A stretch of DNA of 34,678 bases from Pseudomonas sp. Root71 (GTDB lineage: Bacteria > Pseudomonadota > Gammaproteobacteria > Pseudomonadales > Pseudomonadaceae): the NCBI RefSeq assembly GCF_001429045.1, contig NZ_LMHY01000028.1, positions 135,926-170,603 on the forward strand, written 5' to 3'. Each line of letters begins with the position of its first letter. Within the stretch, counting starts at the first letter, position 1. The translations under genes and the position numbers were made by a program. Of the stretch, positions 26,169-33,651 are shown in pieces. The notes below the pieces were generated by a model. It ran no database searches and had not been told where the DNA came from. It was given only the letters and a program-made list of their open reading frames with translations.

Positions 26169-26236
26169 AAAAGATCGCAGCCTTCGGCAGCTCCTACAGA
26201 GATCTGTGTAGGAGCTGCCGAAGGCTGCGATCTTTT
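26169..26236. repeat. Perfect REP palindrome (TGTAGGAGCTGCCG type)
   Basis: Two perfect 30-base inverted arms (26169-26198 and 26207-26236) are separated by only 8 bases. The core TGTAGGAGCTGCCGAAGGCT is a REP family also seen, degraded, at 13941-14057. It lies between the fabI terminator and the stop of the lysR pseudogene. The short spacer makes this a cruciform-capable hairpin. Confidence 0.93.
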
Positions 26237-26241
26237 AACCT

Positions 26242-26888
26242 TCAGAGCAAGCAGTTCGCAAACAACCGCTGAATCGGCTGATTACGCTGGCTGTAACGCT
26301 GCAACAAGACAATCTCTCGAAAGAAGGTCAGCTCGCCCAATCGGATCACCCTGACCTTCGCCCCATGCTCAAGCCACAACCCGGCCTCCGGCAACAGGGA
26401 AACCCCCAAGCCACACTCGACCATTTTCACGATGGCCTCCAGTTCATCCAGTTCCAGCGCCACCTTTACCTCGATCTGCCGCTCCCGCAGAAACCGCGTC
26501 ACCAGCCGCCCGCCGAATGAATTGCGGTCGTAGCGCACATGAGGGTGCTCGGCGAGCAGTTGCAGCGGATCACCTGGGGCAGGAGCCCGGTCTGGGCGGT
26601 GGCCACTGCGCCGACTTTCAGTTCGCCACGGTACTCGCTGACATCGTCACTGACGGCCATGCGGCTGAAGGTCTCGAGCATTTCCCTGGCCATCGGCAAC
26701 GCTCGCTGCCCCGCCGCATTGAGCAGCGCCTGGCGGCCGGTGCGGTCGAACAGACGGATGCCAAGAGCCTGTTCCAGATTGCGAATCTGCGCGCTCACCG
26801 CCGACTGTGTCAGGCCGATGTGCATGCCGGCGGCGGCGAAGGTTCCGTAACGCGCCACGGCGATAAAGGTTTTCAGTTCTCGCAGCAT
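26242..26888 (-). pseudogene. LysR-family regulator, internal deletion with frameshift
   Basis: The N-terminal part (from ATG 26888: MLRELKTFIAVARYGTFAAA) is a normal LysR helix-turn-helix and linker helix as far as TGLLPQV. After about 26571 the frame changes and the expected C-terminal part (DPLQLLAEHP, then RYDRNSFGGRLVTRFL to the stop at 26242) continues in another frame. Compared with about 300 residues for the family, about 75-85 residues of the effector domain are missing at the junction. It therefore looks like a frameshifting deletion; the truncated product keeps the DNA-binding domain plus about 22 foreign residues, with its stop near 26499. It is divergent from the VOC gene, probably its former target. 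Confidence 0.85.
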
Positions 26889-27000
26889 GGCGACCTCGAT
26901 TGATCGAAATAATTTGAGCTCGATGCAAAAATTATCGTCTTTCAATCAAGAATCACAGGACTAAACTCGACACATTCCCAGCCACACCGAGGTAAGCCTG

Positions 27001-27426
27001 ATGCAACTGTCCCCTTTTCACTTGGCCATCCCGGTCTACGACTTGGCGGCCGCCCGACAATTCTACGGTTCAGTGTTTGGCCTGGAAGAAGGTCGTTCAA
27101 GCGAGCATTGGGTGGATTTCAATTTTTTCGGCCATCAACTGGTGATTCACCTGGCACCGAAAAACCCCGCGCAAGAAGCCGCGCACACCAATGCCGTGGA
27201 TGGTCACGATGTACCGGTGCCGCATTTTGGCGTGGTGCTCGGGATGGCCGAGTGGGAGGTGCTGGCCGAGCGGTTGAAGTCACTGGGGACGCGCTTCGTG
27301 ATCGAACCGGGGATTCGTTTTCAGGGGCTGGTGGGCGAACAGGCGACGATGTTTCTGTTTGATCCTTGCGGGAATGCGCTGGAGTTCAAGGCGTTCAAGG
27401 ACATTGGGCAGTTGTTTGCCAAGTGA
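27001..27426 (+). CDS. VOC (glyoxalase/dioxygenase-fold) protein
   Basis: This 141-residue protein of the vicinal oxygen chelate superfamily has two beta-alpha-beta-beta-beta modules. Metal-ligand candidates are His7 (SPFHLAIPV), the histidines in HQLVIHLAP and HFGVVL, and the glutamate in GNALEFKAF near the C-terminus. The activity (lyase, dioxygenase or resistance protein) cannot be fixed from sequence. It is divergent from the lysR pseudogene with 112 bases between, an arrangement typical of a regulator and its target. Confidence 0.9.
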   Translation: MQLSPFHLAIPVYDLAAARQFYGSVFGLEEGRSSEHWVDFNFFGHQLVIHLAPKNPAQEAAHTNAVDGHDVPVPHFGVVLGMAEWEVLAERLKSLGTRFVIEPGIRFQGLVGEQATMFLFDPCGNALEFKAFKDIGQLFAK

Positions 27427-27443
27427 AAGTTGTGGTGCCTGTT

Positions 27444-27533
27444 CGGGCCTCTTCGCGGGCAAGCCCGCTCCCACAGGGATTGAGTGAACAATACTGGCCT
27501 GTGTGGGAGCGAGCCTGCTCGCGAAGAGGCCCG
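27444..27533. repeat. REP pair (GGGAGCG..GCTCGCG type) after VOC gene
   Basis: Two 32-base inverted arms, 27444-27475 and 27502-27533, differ at a few positions (for example GGGCAAGCCC against GAGCCTGCTC) and are separated by 26 bases. They belong to the same family as the pair at 7888-7980 and again lie between convergent genes, here the VOC and GGDEF genes. Confidence 0.9.
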
Positions 27534-27549
27534 CTAATACAACACCGCC

Positions 27550-28131
27550 CTAACGGCTCATCACCCGCTCGGCCTCCTCAAGCAGTTCCTCGATTGAGTC
27601 ATGAACAATGGGGTCATATTCGACCTGGGTAACGCTGAACCGAATGTCATAGCTGCGATGCGCCGTGGCGTTGCGCTCATCGAGCATCTCAGCGAGCCGT
27701 GCCTTGATCGCCGCAATCTCCACGGCGCTGGACCCGGTCAGCAGCGCCACGAACCGGTCGCCGTCGAGTCGGCCGACCACATCGTTTTCACGAAAGCCGA
27801 TCCGCAGGACATCGGCGAACGTCCTGAGTGCGTCGTCACCTTTGTCCCGGCCATACAGATAGCAGATGAGCTTGAATTCATCGAGGCTGAAGTACAGCAG
27901 CGTCGCCGGGGTCTCCAGCTGTCGACAGACGTCCAGCCCGAGTTGGGCCAGAGCGATGAAACCATGGCGATTGGACAGCAGCGTCAACTCGTCCATGCTC
28001 GCCATCTGCACCCCTGCCAGTTCTTGTTCTGCCTGGCGAGCCAGTTCGCGCAAGCGTTCACGCTCTTGCTGTGGCGTGAGCAGCGGGTTGGCTGGTCGGC
28101 CCGATTTGCCTGTTTTGCCTGAGATCAACAT
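27550..28131 (-). CDS. Degenerate GGDEF-domain protein
   Basis: This 193-residue soluble protein has a charged, coiled-coil-like N-terminus (about 20-42) and one GGDEF domain from DELTLLSNRHGF (47-58) to the end. The signature is DGDRF (123-127) in place of GGDEF or GGEEF. The upstream metal-binding DxD-x-FK is SLDEFK (first Asp replaced by Ser82), and the substrate Asn of the IND motif is replaced (LICYLYG). These changes argue against cyclic-di-GMP synthesis, so it may act as a binding or protein-interaction domain. A GGGAG ribosome site precedes the start. No EAL or sensor domain is present. Confidence 0.88.
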   Translation of the reverse strand: MLISGKTGKSGRPANPLLTPQQERERLRELARQAEQELAGVQMASMDELTLLSNRHGFIALAQLGLDVCRQLETPATLLYFSLDEFKLICYLYGRDKGDDALRTFADVLRIGFRENDVVGRLDGDRFVALLTGSSAVEIAAIKARLAEMLDERNATAHRSYDIRFSVTQVEYDPIVHDSIEELLEEAERVMSR

Positions 28132-28205
28132 CGTTCACTCCCTTGGCGGGTATGTACGTTAGAGTCGCCCATACCCACATTGACTCCCTGTAAGCGTGCC
28201 GCTGG

Positions 28206-28787
28206 TCAGCTACCCGCCACCGGACACGGTCCTCCCGCATCGGCCCAGCGCTTGAACCGGGTGACGAAAATATCGTGAGGGACCGGCACCGGCGCGCGAT
28301 TGCCGCCGGGGTTCCAGCCCCACAGCACCAGCTTGTCGTCGCTGACATGCTTGATCAGCGCGGCAAAATCCCGATCGCCGTTGCTGGAGCGATCCTTGAT
28401 CATCGCGCACAGCCGGTCGGCGGGCAGGCCGATCCAGGCCATGCGGTGCGCGGCCGGAGGCAAACTCCAGTGCGGCGCACCCGGTGGCGCGTGAGGTCCG
28501 TAACTGGCCGGCGGATTGCTTTCGGCATGACATGTGGCACAAGGCAACCCGGCCGAGCCTTTGCCGTCCATGCCCCGCACGACATTCATGGCATGGGGAA
28601 CGCCGGCATCGAATTGCAGCGGCGATTCCCCGGGAATGTGGCAGTTCTGGCAACGGGGGCTCTGGAAGACCTTCTGCACAGTATCGAACGCCTGCAAGGC
28701 CTCGCGGTCATCGGCGAACACGTGGGAGGCGTAGGCGACGAGAACGATCAGGATCACCGTCCCAACCAACCAGTGATGTCGTTTCAT
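28206..28787 (-). CDS. Diheme c-type cytochrome subunit of molybdenum hydroxylase
   Basis: This 193-residue protein has an N-terminal signal/anchor helix (residues 6-20) and two haem-binding motifs, CQNCH (46-50) and CATCH (83-87), so it is an exported diheme cytochrome c. Two further cysteines (127, 188) could form a disulphide. It starts two bases after the molybdopterin subunit gene ends, so it is the last gene of that operon and probably accepts electrons from the enzyme and passes them to the respiratory chain. Such genes are sometimes named as a subunit of isoquinoline 1-oxidoreductase. Confidence 0.88.
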   Translation of the reverse strand: MKRHHWLVGTVILIVLVAYASHVFADDREALQAFDTVQKVFQSPRCQNCHIPGESPLQFDAGVPHAMNVVRGMDGKGSAGLPCATCHAESNPPASYGPHAPPGAPHWSLPPAAHRMAWIGLPADRLCAMIKDRSSNGDRDFAALIKHVSDDKLVLWGWNPGGNRAPVPVPHDIFVTRFKRWADAGGPCPVAGS

Positions 28788-28788
28788 T

Positions 28789-30957
28789 TCACACCCCCGA
28801 CAGCTGCAAGGGCAGCTCCCGCAGGCGCTGCCCGGTCAAGGCAAACACCGCGTTGGCCACCGCCGGCGCCATGGGTGGCACACCGGCCTCGCCGATACCG
28901 CCGGGTTTGTCACTGCTGGGCACGATATGCACTTCGACCACCGGCATTTCGTTGAGCCGCAGCACCTGATAGTCGTGATAGTTGGACTGCACCACCTGCC
29001 CGTCCTTGAGCGTCAGCTTGCTGTGCAAGGCGAAGCTGAGGCCAAAGGTAATGCACGACTCCATCTGCGCGGCGATGCTCTGCGGATTGACTGCAATACC
29101 GCAGTCCACCGCACAGATCACCCGGTGCACGCGGATGGCGAGGTTGTCCTGGGACACCTCGGCCACCTGGGCCACGTAGCTGCCGAACGACTCATGCACC
29201 GCCACACCCAGGGCATGGCCGTCCGGCAGCGGCGCGGTCCAGTTGGCCTTCTCCACCGCGAGGTTCAGCACACCGAGGTGGCGCGGATGGTCCTTGAGCA
29301 AGGTGCGCCGATATTCCACCGGATCCTTGCCGGCCGCCGTGGCCAGCTCATCGATCAGCGATTCCATGACGAACGCGGTGTGGGTGTGCCCCACCGAACG
29401 CAGCCACAACACGCTGATGCCGGTTTGCGGGGAGTGCAGTTCGATCTGGTGATTGGCCAGTCCTTCGAAGTAAGGGCTGTCGGCCACGCCTTCGACGGAG
29501 GTCTTGTCGATCCCGTCCTTGACCATGGTCGCTTCAAGCGAGGTCCCGGCCATGATCGACTGTCCGACCATCACATGTTTCCAGGCCAGTGGCAGACCGT
29601 CGGCGCCCACCCCGATAAGCGCATGGTGCAGGAACGCCGAGCGGTAATAGCCGCCCCGGATGTCGTCCTCCCGCGCCCACACGGTTTTCACCGGCGCACC
29701 GGCGGCCTTGGCGACATACACCGCTTCACTGACGAAGTCCGACGTCGGATTGGCCCGGCGCCCGAAGCCGCCGCCGAGAAACTCGGTATGGATCACCACC
29801 TGTTCCGGTTTGAGACCGGTGATTTTCCCGGCGACTATCTGGTCCAGGGTCTGGAACTGGGTGCCGGTCCAGATTTCGCATTTGTCCTGGGTAATGCTCA
29901 CCGTGCAGTTCAGCGGTTCCATCGGCGCGTGGGCCAGATACGGCACACTGTATTCAACGTCGATCCTCCTGGTCGCTTTCGCCAGCGCAGCCTGGGTATC
30001 CCCCGCCTGACCGGCGTTGGTGCCTGAGGTGGTGGCGAGTTTGCGGAAGCTTTCCAGCAGCGCCTGGCTATTGAGCCCGGCGTTCGGTCCCGGATCCCAC
30101 TCGATTTTCAGCGCATCGCGCCCCAGCTTCGCCGCCCAGAAATGATCGGCAATCACCGCAATACCCGTCGGTACTTGCACCACTTTGTGCACCCCCGGAA
30201 TCGCCAGCGCTTCGGCGCCCTCAAAGGATTTGACGCTGCCGCCGAAGGTGGGTGAGCGGGCGACCATCGCAGTCATCAGCCCGTCAAACTGCACGTCCAT
30301 GCCGAATTTCGCACGGCCAGTGATTTTTTCCGGTGTGTCCAGACGCTTGGTGGGCTTGCCGATCAGCCGCCAGTCTTTCGCGTCCTTGAGCTTGATCGAA
30401 GCCGGATCTGGCCGTGGCAACTGCCCGGCGTCATCGGCCAATTCGCCATAGGTGGCACGGTGTTCACCGGCAATAACCACCCCCGATTCGGTATGAATCT
30501 CGGATGGCGCGACGTTGAAACGCTTGGCCGCCGCTTCGATCAACATCAAGCGCGCCGCCGCGCCGGCCTGGCGATAGCGGTCGAACTCCATCCAGGTGGA
30601 CGTCGAGCCGCCGGTGATTTGCATCCCGCCAAAGCCTGGCAGGCCGTAGTCGGCGGCCGAGGCCGGGGAATGCTCGACGCGGATTTTCGTCCAGTCGGCG
30701 TCCAGTTCTTCAGCGATCAGCATGGTCAGGCCGGTCCAGATGCCCTGGCCCATTTCCGAGTGGCCGAGCAACACGGTGACACTGTTGTCGTTGCCAATGC
30801 GCAGGAAGGCGTTGGGCGCAAACACGTTGCCCTGGTTCTCCGCGCCCATGGCGAAACGGTGCGCACCGGGCATGGCAAACGCGACCACCAGTCCACCGCC
30901 CAGCACGGCACTGCCCTTGAGAAAACCACGACGGGATAATGCGTTGATGATGTTCAT
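28789..30957 (-). CDS. Molybdopterin-binding hydroxylase large subunit (Tat-exported)
   Basis: This 722-residue protein belongs to the xanthine dehydrogenase family of the isoquinoline 1-oxidoreductase beta-subunit/aldehyde oxidase type. It begins with a Tat signal (SRRGFLKGS, residues 8-16) and a hydrophobic segment, so it works in the periplasm. Motifs include HSEMGQGIWTGL, EFLGGGFGRR and the C-terminal GIGEAGVPP with the catalytic Glu. It binds molybdenum cytosine-dinucleotide-type cofactor in this family. The start has GAGGTGG upstream. The substrate could be an aldehyde or N-heterocycle; the sequence does not say. It lies seven bases after the 2Fe-2S subunit gene. Confidence 0.93.
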   Translation of the reverse strand: MNIINALSRRGFLKGSAVLGGGLVVAFAMPGAHRFAMGAENQGNVFAPNAFLRIGNDNSVTVLLGHSEMGQGIWTGLTMLIAEELDADWTKIRVEHSPASAADYGLPGFGGMQITGGSTSTWMEFDRYRQAGAAARLMLIEAAAKRFNVAPSEIHTESGVVIAGEHRATYGELADDAGQLPRPDPASIKLKDAKDWRLIGKPTKRLDTPEKITGRAKFGMDVQFDGLMTAMVARSPTFGGSVKSFEGAEALAIPGVHKVVQVPTGIAVIADHFWAAKLGRDALKIEWDPGPNAGLNSQALLESFRKLATTSGTNAGQAGDTQAALAKATRRIDVEYSVPYLAHAPMEPLNCTVSITQDKCEIWTGTQFQTLDQIVAGKITGLKPEQVVIHTEFLGGGFGRRANPTSDFVSEAVYVAKAAGAPVKTVWAREDDIRGGYYRSAFLHHALIGVGADGLPLAWKHVMVGQSIMAGTSLEATMVKDGIDKTSVEGVADSPYFEGLANHQIELHSPQTGISVLWLRSVGHTHTAFVMESLIDELATAAGKDPVEYRRTLLKDHPRHLGVLNLAVEKANWTAPLPDGHALGVAVHESFGSYVAQVAEVSQDNLAIRVHRVICAVDCGIAVNPQSIAAQMESCITFGLSFALHSKLTLKDGQVVQSNYHDYQVLRLNEMPVVEVHIVPSSDKPGGIGEAGVPPMAPAVANAVFALTGQRLRELPLQLSGV

Positions 30958-30964
30958 GGCCACC

Positions 30965-31420
30965 TCAACCCAGCTCGGCGGCGCGTTTGACCGCCGCACG
31001 GATCCGCGGGTAAGTGCCGCAACGGCAGATGTTGCCGGACAGCGCCTGATCGATGTCGTTGTCGGTTGGCTTCGGAATCTTCGCCAGCAATGCCGCCGCC
31101 GACATGATCTGCCCGGACTGGCAGTAACCACACTGAACCACGTCAAGCTCCGCCCAGGCCTGTTGCACCGGGTGCGAGCCGTCCGCGGAAAGGCCTTCGA
31201 TGGTGAGAATTTTTTGCCCATGGGCCACGGCCGTGGCCGGTGTGATGCACGAGCGCAGCGGCGCGCCATCGACGTGTACGGTGCAAGCCCCGCATTGGGC
31301 GATGCCACAGCCGAACTTGGTGCCGGTGAGGTGGGCAACATCGCGCAAGACCCAGAGCAGCGGCATGTCGGCGGGGACATCCAGCTCCTGATCCTGGCCA
31401 TTGATGTTCAGGGTCAGCAT
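30965..31420 (-). CDS. 2Fe-2S subunit of molybdenum hydroxylase
   Basis: This 151-residue protein carries two [2Fe-2S] clusters: a plant-ferredoxin-type site with Cys38, Cys43, Cys46 and Cys58, and a second all-helical site with Cys97, Cys100, Cys132 and Cys134 (QCGYCQSG and CRCGTY). It matches the small subunit of isoquinoline 1-oxidoreductase-type enzymes and shuttles electrons from the Mo centre. It has no signal peptide of its own, so it would be carried out with the Tat-exported large subunit. GAGGA lies before the ATG. It is the first gene of the three-gene operon. Confidence 0.94.
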   Translation of the reverse strand: MLTLNINGQDQELDVPADMPLLWVLRDVAHLTGTKFGCGIAQCGACTVHVDGAPLRSCITPATAVAHGQKILTIEGLSADGSHPVQQAWAELDVVQCGYCQSGQIMSAAALLAKIPKPTDNDIDQALSGNICRCGTYPRIRAAVKRAAELG

Positions 31421-31555
31421 GGCGCAGTTCCTCAGACTCAGGGTGATCTGAAGGGGCGTCGCTGCGGCCTTGTAAAACCTGCGCGCGCCTCAGGCTATCC
31501 CTTCAGCTAAGCGCAAATTTGCCGGCAGGCCGTGGCGCATCGACCACCGGTCATG

Positions 31556-31578
31556 AAAAAGCCGCCTCGAAAGGCGGC
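31556..31578 (-). terminator. Rho-independent terminator of nnrS
   Basis: On the minus strand GCCGCC-TTTCGA-GGCGGC is followed by five T, 15 bases beyond the nnrS stop. It separates the nnrS operon from the molybdenum hydroxylase operon, whose promoter must lie in the 135 bases between. Confidence 0.92.
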
Positions 31579-31592
31579 CCTGAAGGTCTTGG

Positions 31593-32747
31593 CTAGAGCC
31601 TCGGCCCCAATAAAATGCCGGTGTAGCGCCAGACAAAAACACCGAAAGCGCTACACCACAGCAACGCCGACAGCGCCAGGCCATGACTGGAAAACGGCAC
31701 CAACCACACTCGAAATACACCCGCCAGCAGCAACAGGGAAAACCCCGCGACGATCGCTTTGGACGGCTGCAACAAGCGCCCGGTATGCCCCAGGCTGACC
31801 CGGGCGATCATCGCCAGAACCAGCCCGCCGATGCCGCCGACGGCCAGCGCATGGGTGGCCAGGCTTTGTTGCGGCATCCAGCCCAGGTGCCACAGCGCCA
31901 TGGCCAGCGTCGCCACCGCTAGCCAGGCGTAAGCCAGGTACAGCGACCACAGCAGCGGCACGCGCCACAGGCCGCGATCATGCCAGCGCCACAATCGCAG
32001 CAGATGCAAACCGCTGATCAACGCAAACATCAGCGCCAGCCACACCCGTGGGACGTCATTCAAACCGGCGGCAAAGGACACCGCTGCCAGCATGGCGCTG
32101 ATCAGCAACACCTTGCCCGGCAATGGATGGGCAGCAGGCGTTGCGGGACGGTTCAAGCCGCGCTGGATAAAAAAAGGAATCACCCGCCCGCCGATCACGC
32201 TCATCAGCGCACCCACCAGCCACAAGGCAGCCAGCACGCCATGACGTTGCAGATTGGCGTCTTCAACGGCGAGCCCCAGCAACGTCAACGCCTGACACCC
32301 GGCCAGCAGCGTCACCATCAACAGAATCGGATAATTCTCGCGCTTGCCCGCCGCCAGCAGATCGCGCCCCAACGCCCACGCCAGCAACGGCAGAAACGGA
32401 ACCTGCAAGGCCAGCAGCCAGGGCGCAGGTATCGGCAGGCACCAGGCCAGCCGTGCCAGCAGCCACACCAGCACCAGGCCGATCAGCGGCCAACCCTTGA
32501 GCCCTGGCCGGCCGGTCCAGTTGGGCACCGCCGTGAGCAGGAACCCGGCAATGATGGCCGTGGCAAATCCGAAAGGCATTTCATGTCGATGCCAGGCGAG
32601 CATGCCGCCCACCGGCTGCGCAGCGGGCAAGCGGCCGTACAGCCACAAGGCCCAGATCGCGATGGCGATGGCCGCGAACCCGGCCCCCGCCAGAAAGAAG
32701 GGGCGAAAGCCCAGGCTGAAGACTGGTGCAACGGCAAGCCGACGCAT
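31593..32747 (-). CDS. NnrS family haem-copper membrane protein
   Basis: This 384-residue polytopic inner-membrane protein of the NnrS family has about 12 hydrophobic segments. Conserved features are FSLGFRPFFLAG near the N-terminus, WHRHEMPFGF, GGRVIPFF and HALAVGGIGGLVLAMIARVSLGHTGR (two parts). NnrS proteins bind haem and copper and contribute to tolerance of nitric oxide stress. The chosen ATG shares one base with the stop of a 33-codon gene (TGATG), giving coupled translation; longer forms from 32810 or 33137 overlap that gene and lack ribosome sites. I find no Anr/Dnr box (TTGAT-N4-ATCAA) upstream. Confidence 0.92.
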   Translation of the reverse strand: MRRLAVAPVFSLGFRPFFLAGAGFAAIAIAIWALWLYGRLPAAQPVGGMLAWHRHEMPFGFATAIIAGFLLTAVPNWTGRPGLKGWPLIGLVLVWLLARLAWCLPIPAPWLLALQVPFLPLLAWALGRDLLAAGKRENYPILLMVTLLAGCQALTLLGLAVEDANLQRHGVLAALWLVGALMSVIGGRVIPFFIQRGLNRPATPAAHPLPGKVLLISAMLAAVSFAAGLNDVPRVWLALMFALISGLHLLRLWRWHDRGLWRVPLLWSLYLAYAWLAVATLAMALWHLGWMPQQSLATHALAVGGIGGLVLAMIARVSLGHTGRLLQPSKAIVAGFSLLLLAGVFRVWLVPFSSHGLALSALLWCSAFGVFVWRYTGILLGPRL

Positions 32748-32848
32748 CAAGCCACCACTCGAGCCGGGAACTGGCTCAGGCGATACGCGCCGAGCATACG
32801 GCTCGACCATTGAAGAACGTTCCGAGGGTTGCTGAAGAAGTTGAACAT
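32747..32848 (-). CDS. 33-residue leader protein coupled to nnrS
   Basis: A 33-codon frame starts at ATG 32848 after a strong AGGAG ribosome site at eight-base spacing. The product begins MFNFFSNPRN and ends FPARVVA; the middle reads VLQWSSRMLGAYRLSQ. It is basic and amphipathic, with aromatic and hydrophobic residues on one side, and could be a short membrane-associated peptide. The TGA overlaps the nnrS ATG, so translation of nnrS probably depends on it. It is too short for routine ORF calling and I know no characterised family. Whether the peptide has a function or acts only as a translated leader is open. Confidence 0.75.
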   Translation of the reverse strand: MFNFFSNPRNVLQWSSRMLGAYRLSQFPARVVA

Positions 32849-32977
32849 TGTGCGTACTCCTGAAGGCGTTCAGTTGCACCTTTACCTCTTCAAGTCCCGT
32901 GCCAGCTTTTTGCCCCTTTAAATCCAGGCACTTGCGCATATACGAGTCATAACGACCCACGGCAAAAATAGTCTGTT

Positions 32978-32995
32978 TGACTCCACTTAAAGTCA
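32978..32995. promoter_or_regulatory. Inverted repeat in nnrS/VOC divergent region
   Basis: TGACT-N8-AGTCA lies in the 266-base gap between the divergent nnrS leader gene and the VOC gene at 33115. A nearby TGACTACCGTCA (from 33000) repeats the half-site, so this could be a regulator site. It does not match the Anr/Dnr or Fur consensus. The rest of the gap shows no other clear signal. Confidence 0.25.
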
Positions 32996-33114
32996 TTTTG
33001 ACTACCGTCACGCTACCCTGCGGCAATTTTCTCGATCTACGGTACGGCCAGACGACCAGAGGCTGACTACGCTGAAAGTCCGGAACATGCGTTACCTGCA
33101 GAGGAGCTGGCGCC

Positions 33115-33618
33115 ATGCTACGCGTACAAAAACTCACGCCCTGCCTGTGGTTCGACGATCAGGCCGAAGAGGCGGCGAAATTCTATTGCTCGATCTTCGA
33201 CCACTCGAAAATCACTGCCATCACCCATTACGGCCACGCCGGATTCGAGTTCCACGGCCGGCCCGTGGGTTCGGTCATGACCGTCAGCTTCGAGCTCGAC
33301 GGGCAGAGTTTCACCGGCCTCAACGGCGGGCCTTTATTCAAGTTCAGCGAAGCGGTTTCGTTTCAGGTCAATTGCCTGACACAGGATGAAGTCGATCATT
33401 ACTGGGGCAACCTGTCGGCCGGTGGCGCGCCCGAAGCCCAGCAATGCGGTTGGCTCAAGGACAAGTTCGGGCTGTCGTGGCAGATCGTCCCCGTCGCGAT
33501 GATGGACATGATCAAGGACCCCGACACGAAGAAATCCCAGCGGGCCATGCAGGCGATGATGCAGATGAAAAAACTCGATATCGCCACACTGCAACGAGCC
33601 TTTGACGGCGAGAGCTAA
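33115..33618 (+). CDS. VOC-family protein (PhnB-like)
   Basis: This 167-residue protein of the PhnB/3-demethylubiquinone-methyltransferase-like VOC subfamily begins MLRVQKLTPCLWFDDQAEEA, a typical opening. The modules contain FYCSIF, FTGLNGGP and GWLKDKFGLSWQIVP, all family landmarks; the last 40 residues form the usual helical tail rich in methionine (MQAMMQMKKLD). An AGAGGAG site precedes the ATG. The gene is followed after 33 bases by an AraC regulator, so the two probably form an operon. The enzymatic activity is unknown. Confidence 0.92.
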   Translation: MLRVQKLTPCLWFDDQAEEAAKFYCSIFDHSKITAITHYGHAGFEFHGRPVGSVMTVSFELDGQSFTGLNGGPLFKFSEAVSFQVNCLTQDEVDHYWGNLSAGGAPEAQQCGWLKDKFGLSWQIVPVAMMDMIKDPDTKKSQRAMQAMMQMKKLDIATLQRAFDGES

Positions 33619-33651
33619 TACACTCGGGCGCTGACCTGCCGAGGAGTGAGC

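Noticed and set aside
26499..26945. Two separate small regulators in place of one broken LysR
   Set aside because: The two pieces match consecutive parts of one LysR protein with a missing middle, so a single pseudogene is the simpler reading.
27550..28131. Active diguanylate cyclase call
   Set aside because: The signature, metal-binding and substrate residues are all altered, so an active enzyme cannot be supported.
32811..33137. N-terminal extension of NnrS
   Set aside because: The extension has no family similarity, no ribosome site, and overlaps the better-supported 33-codon gene.
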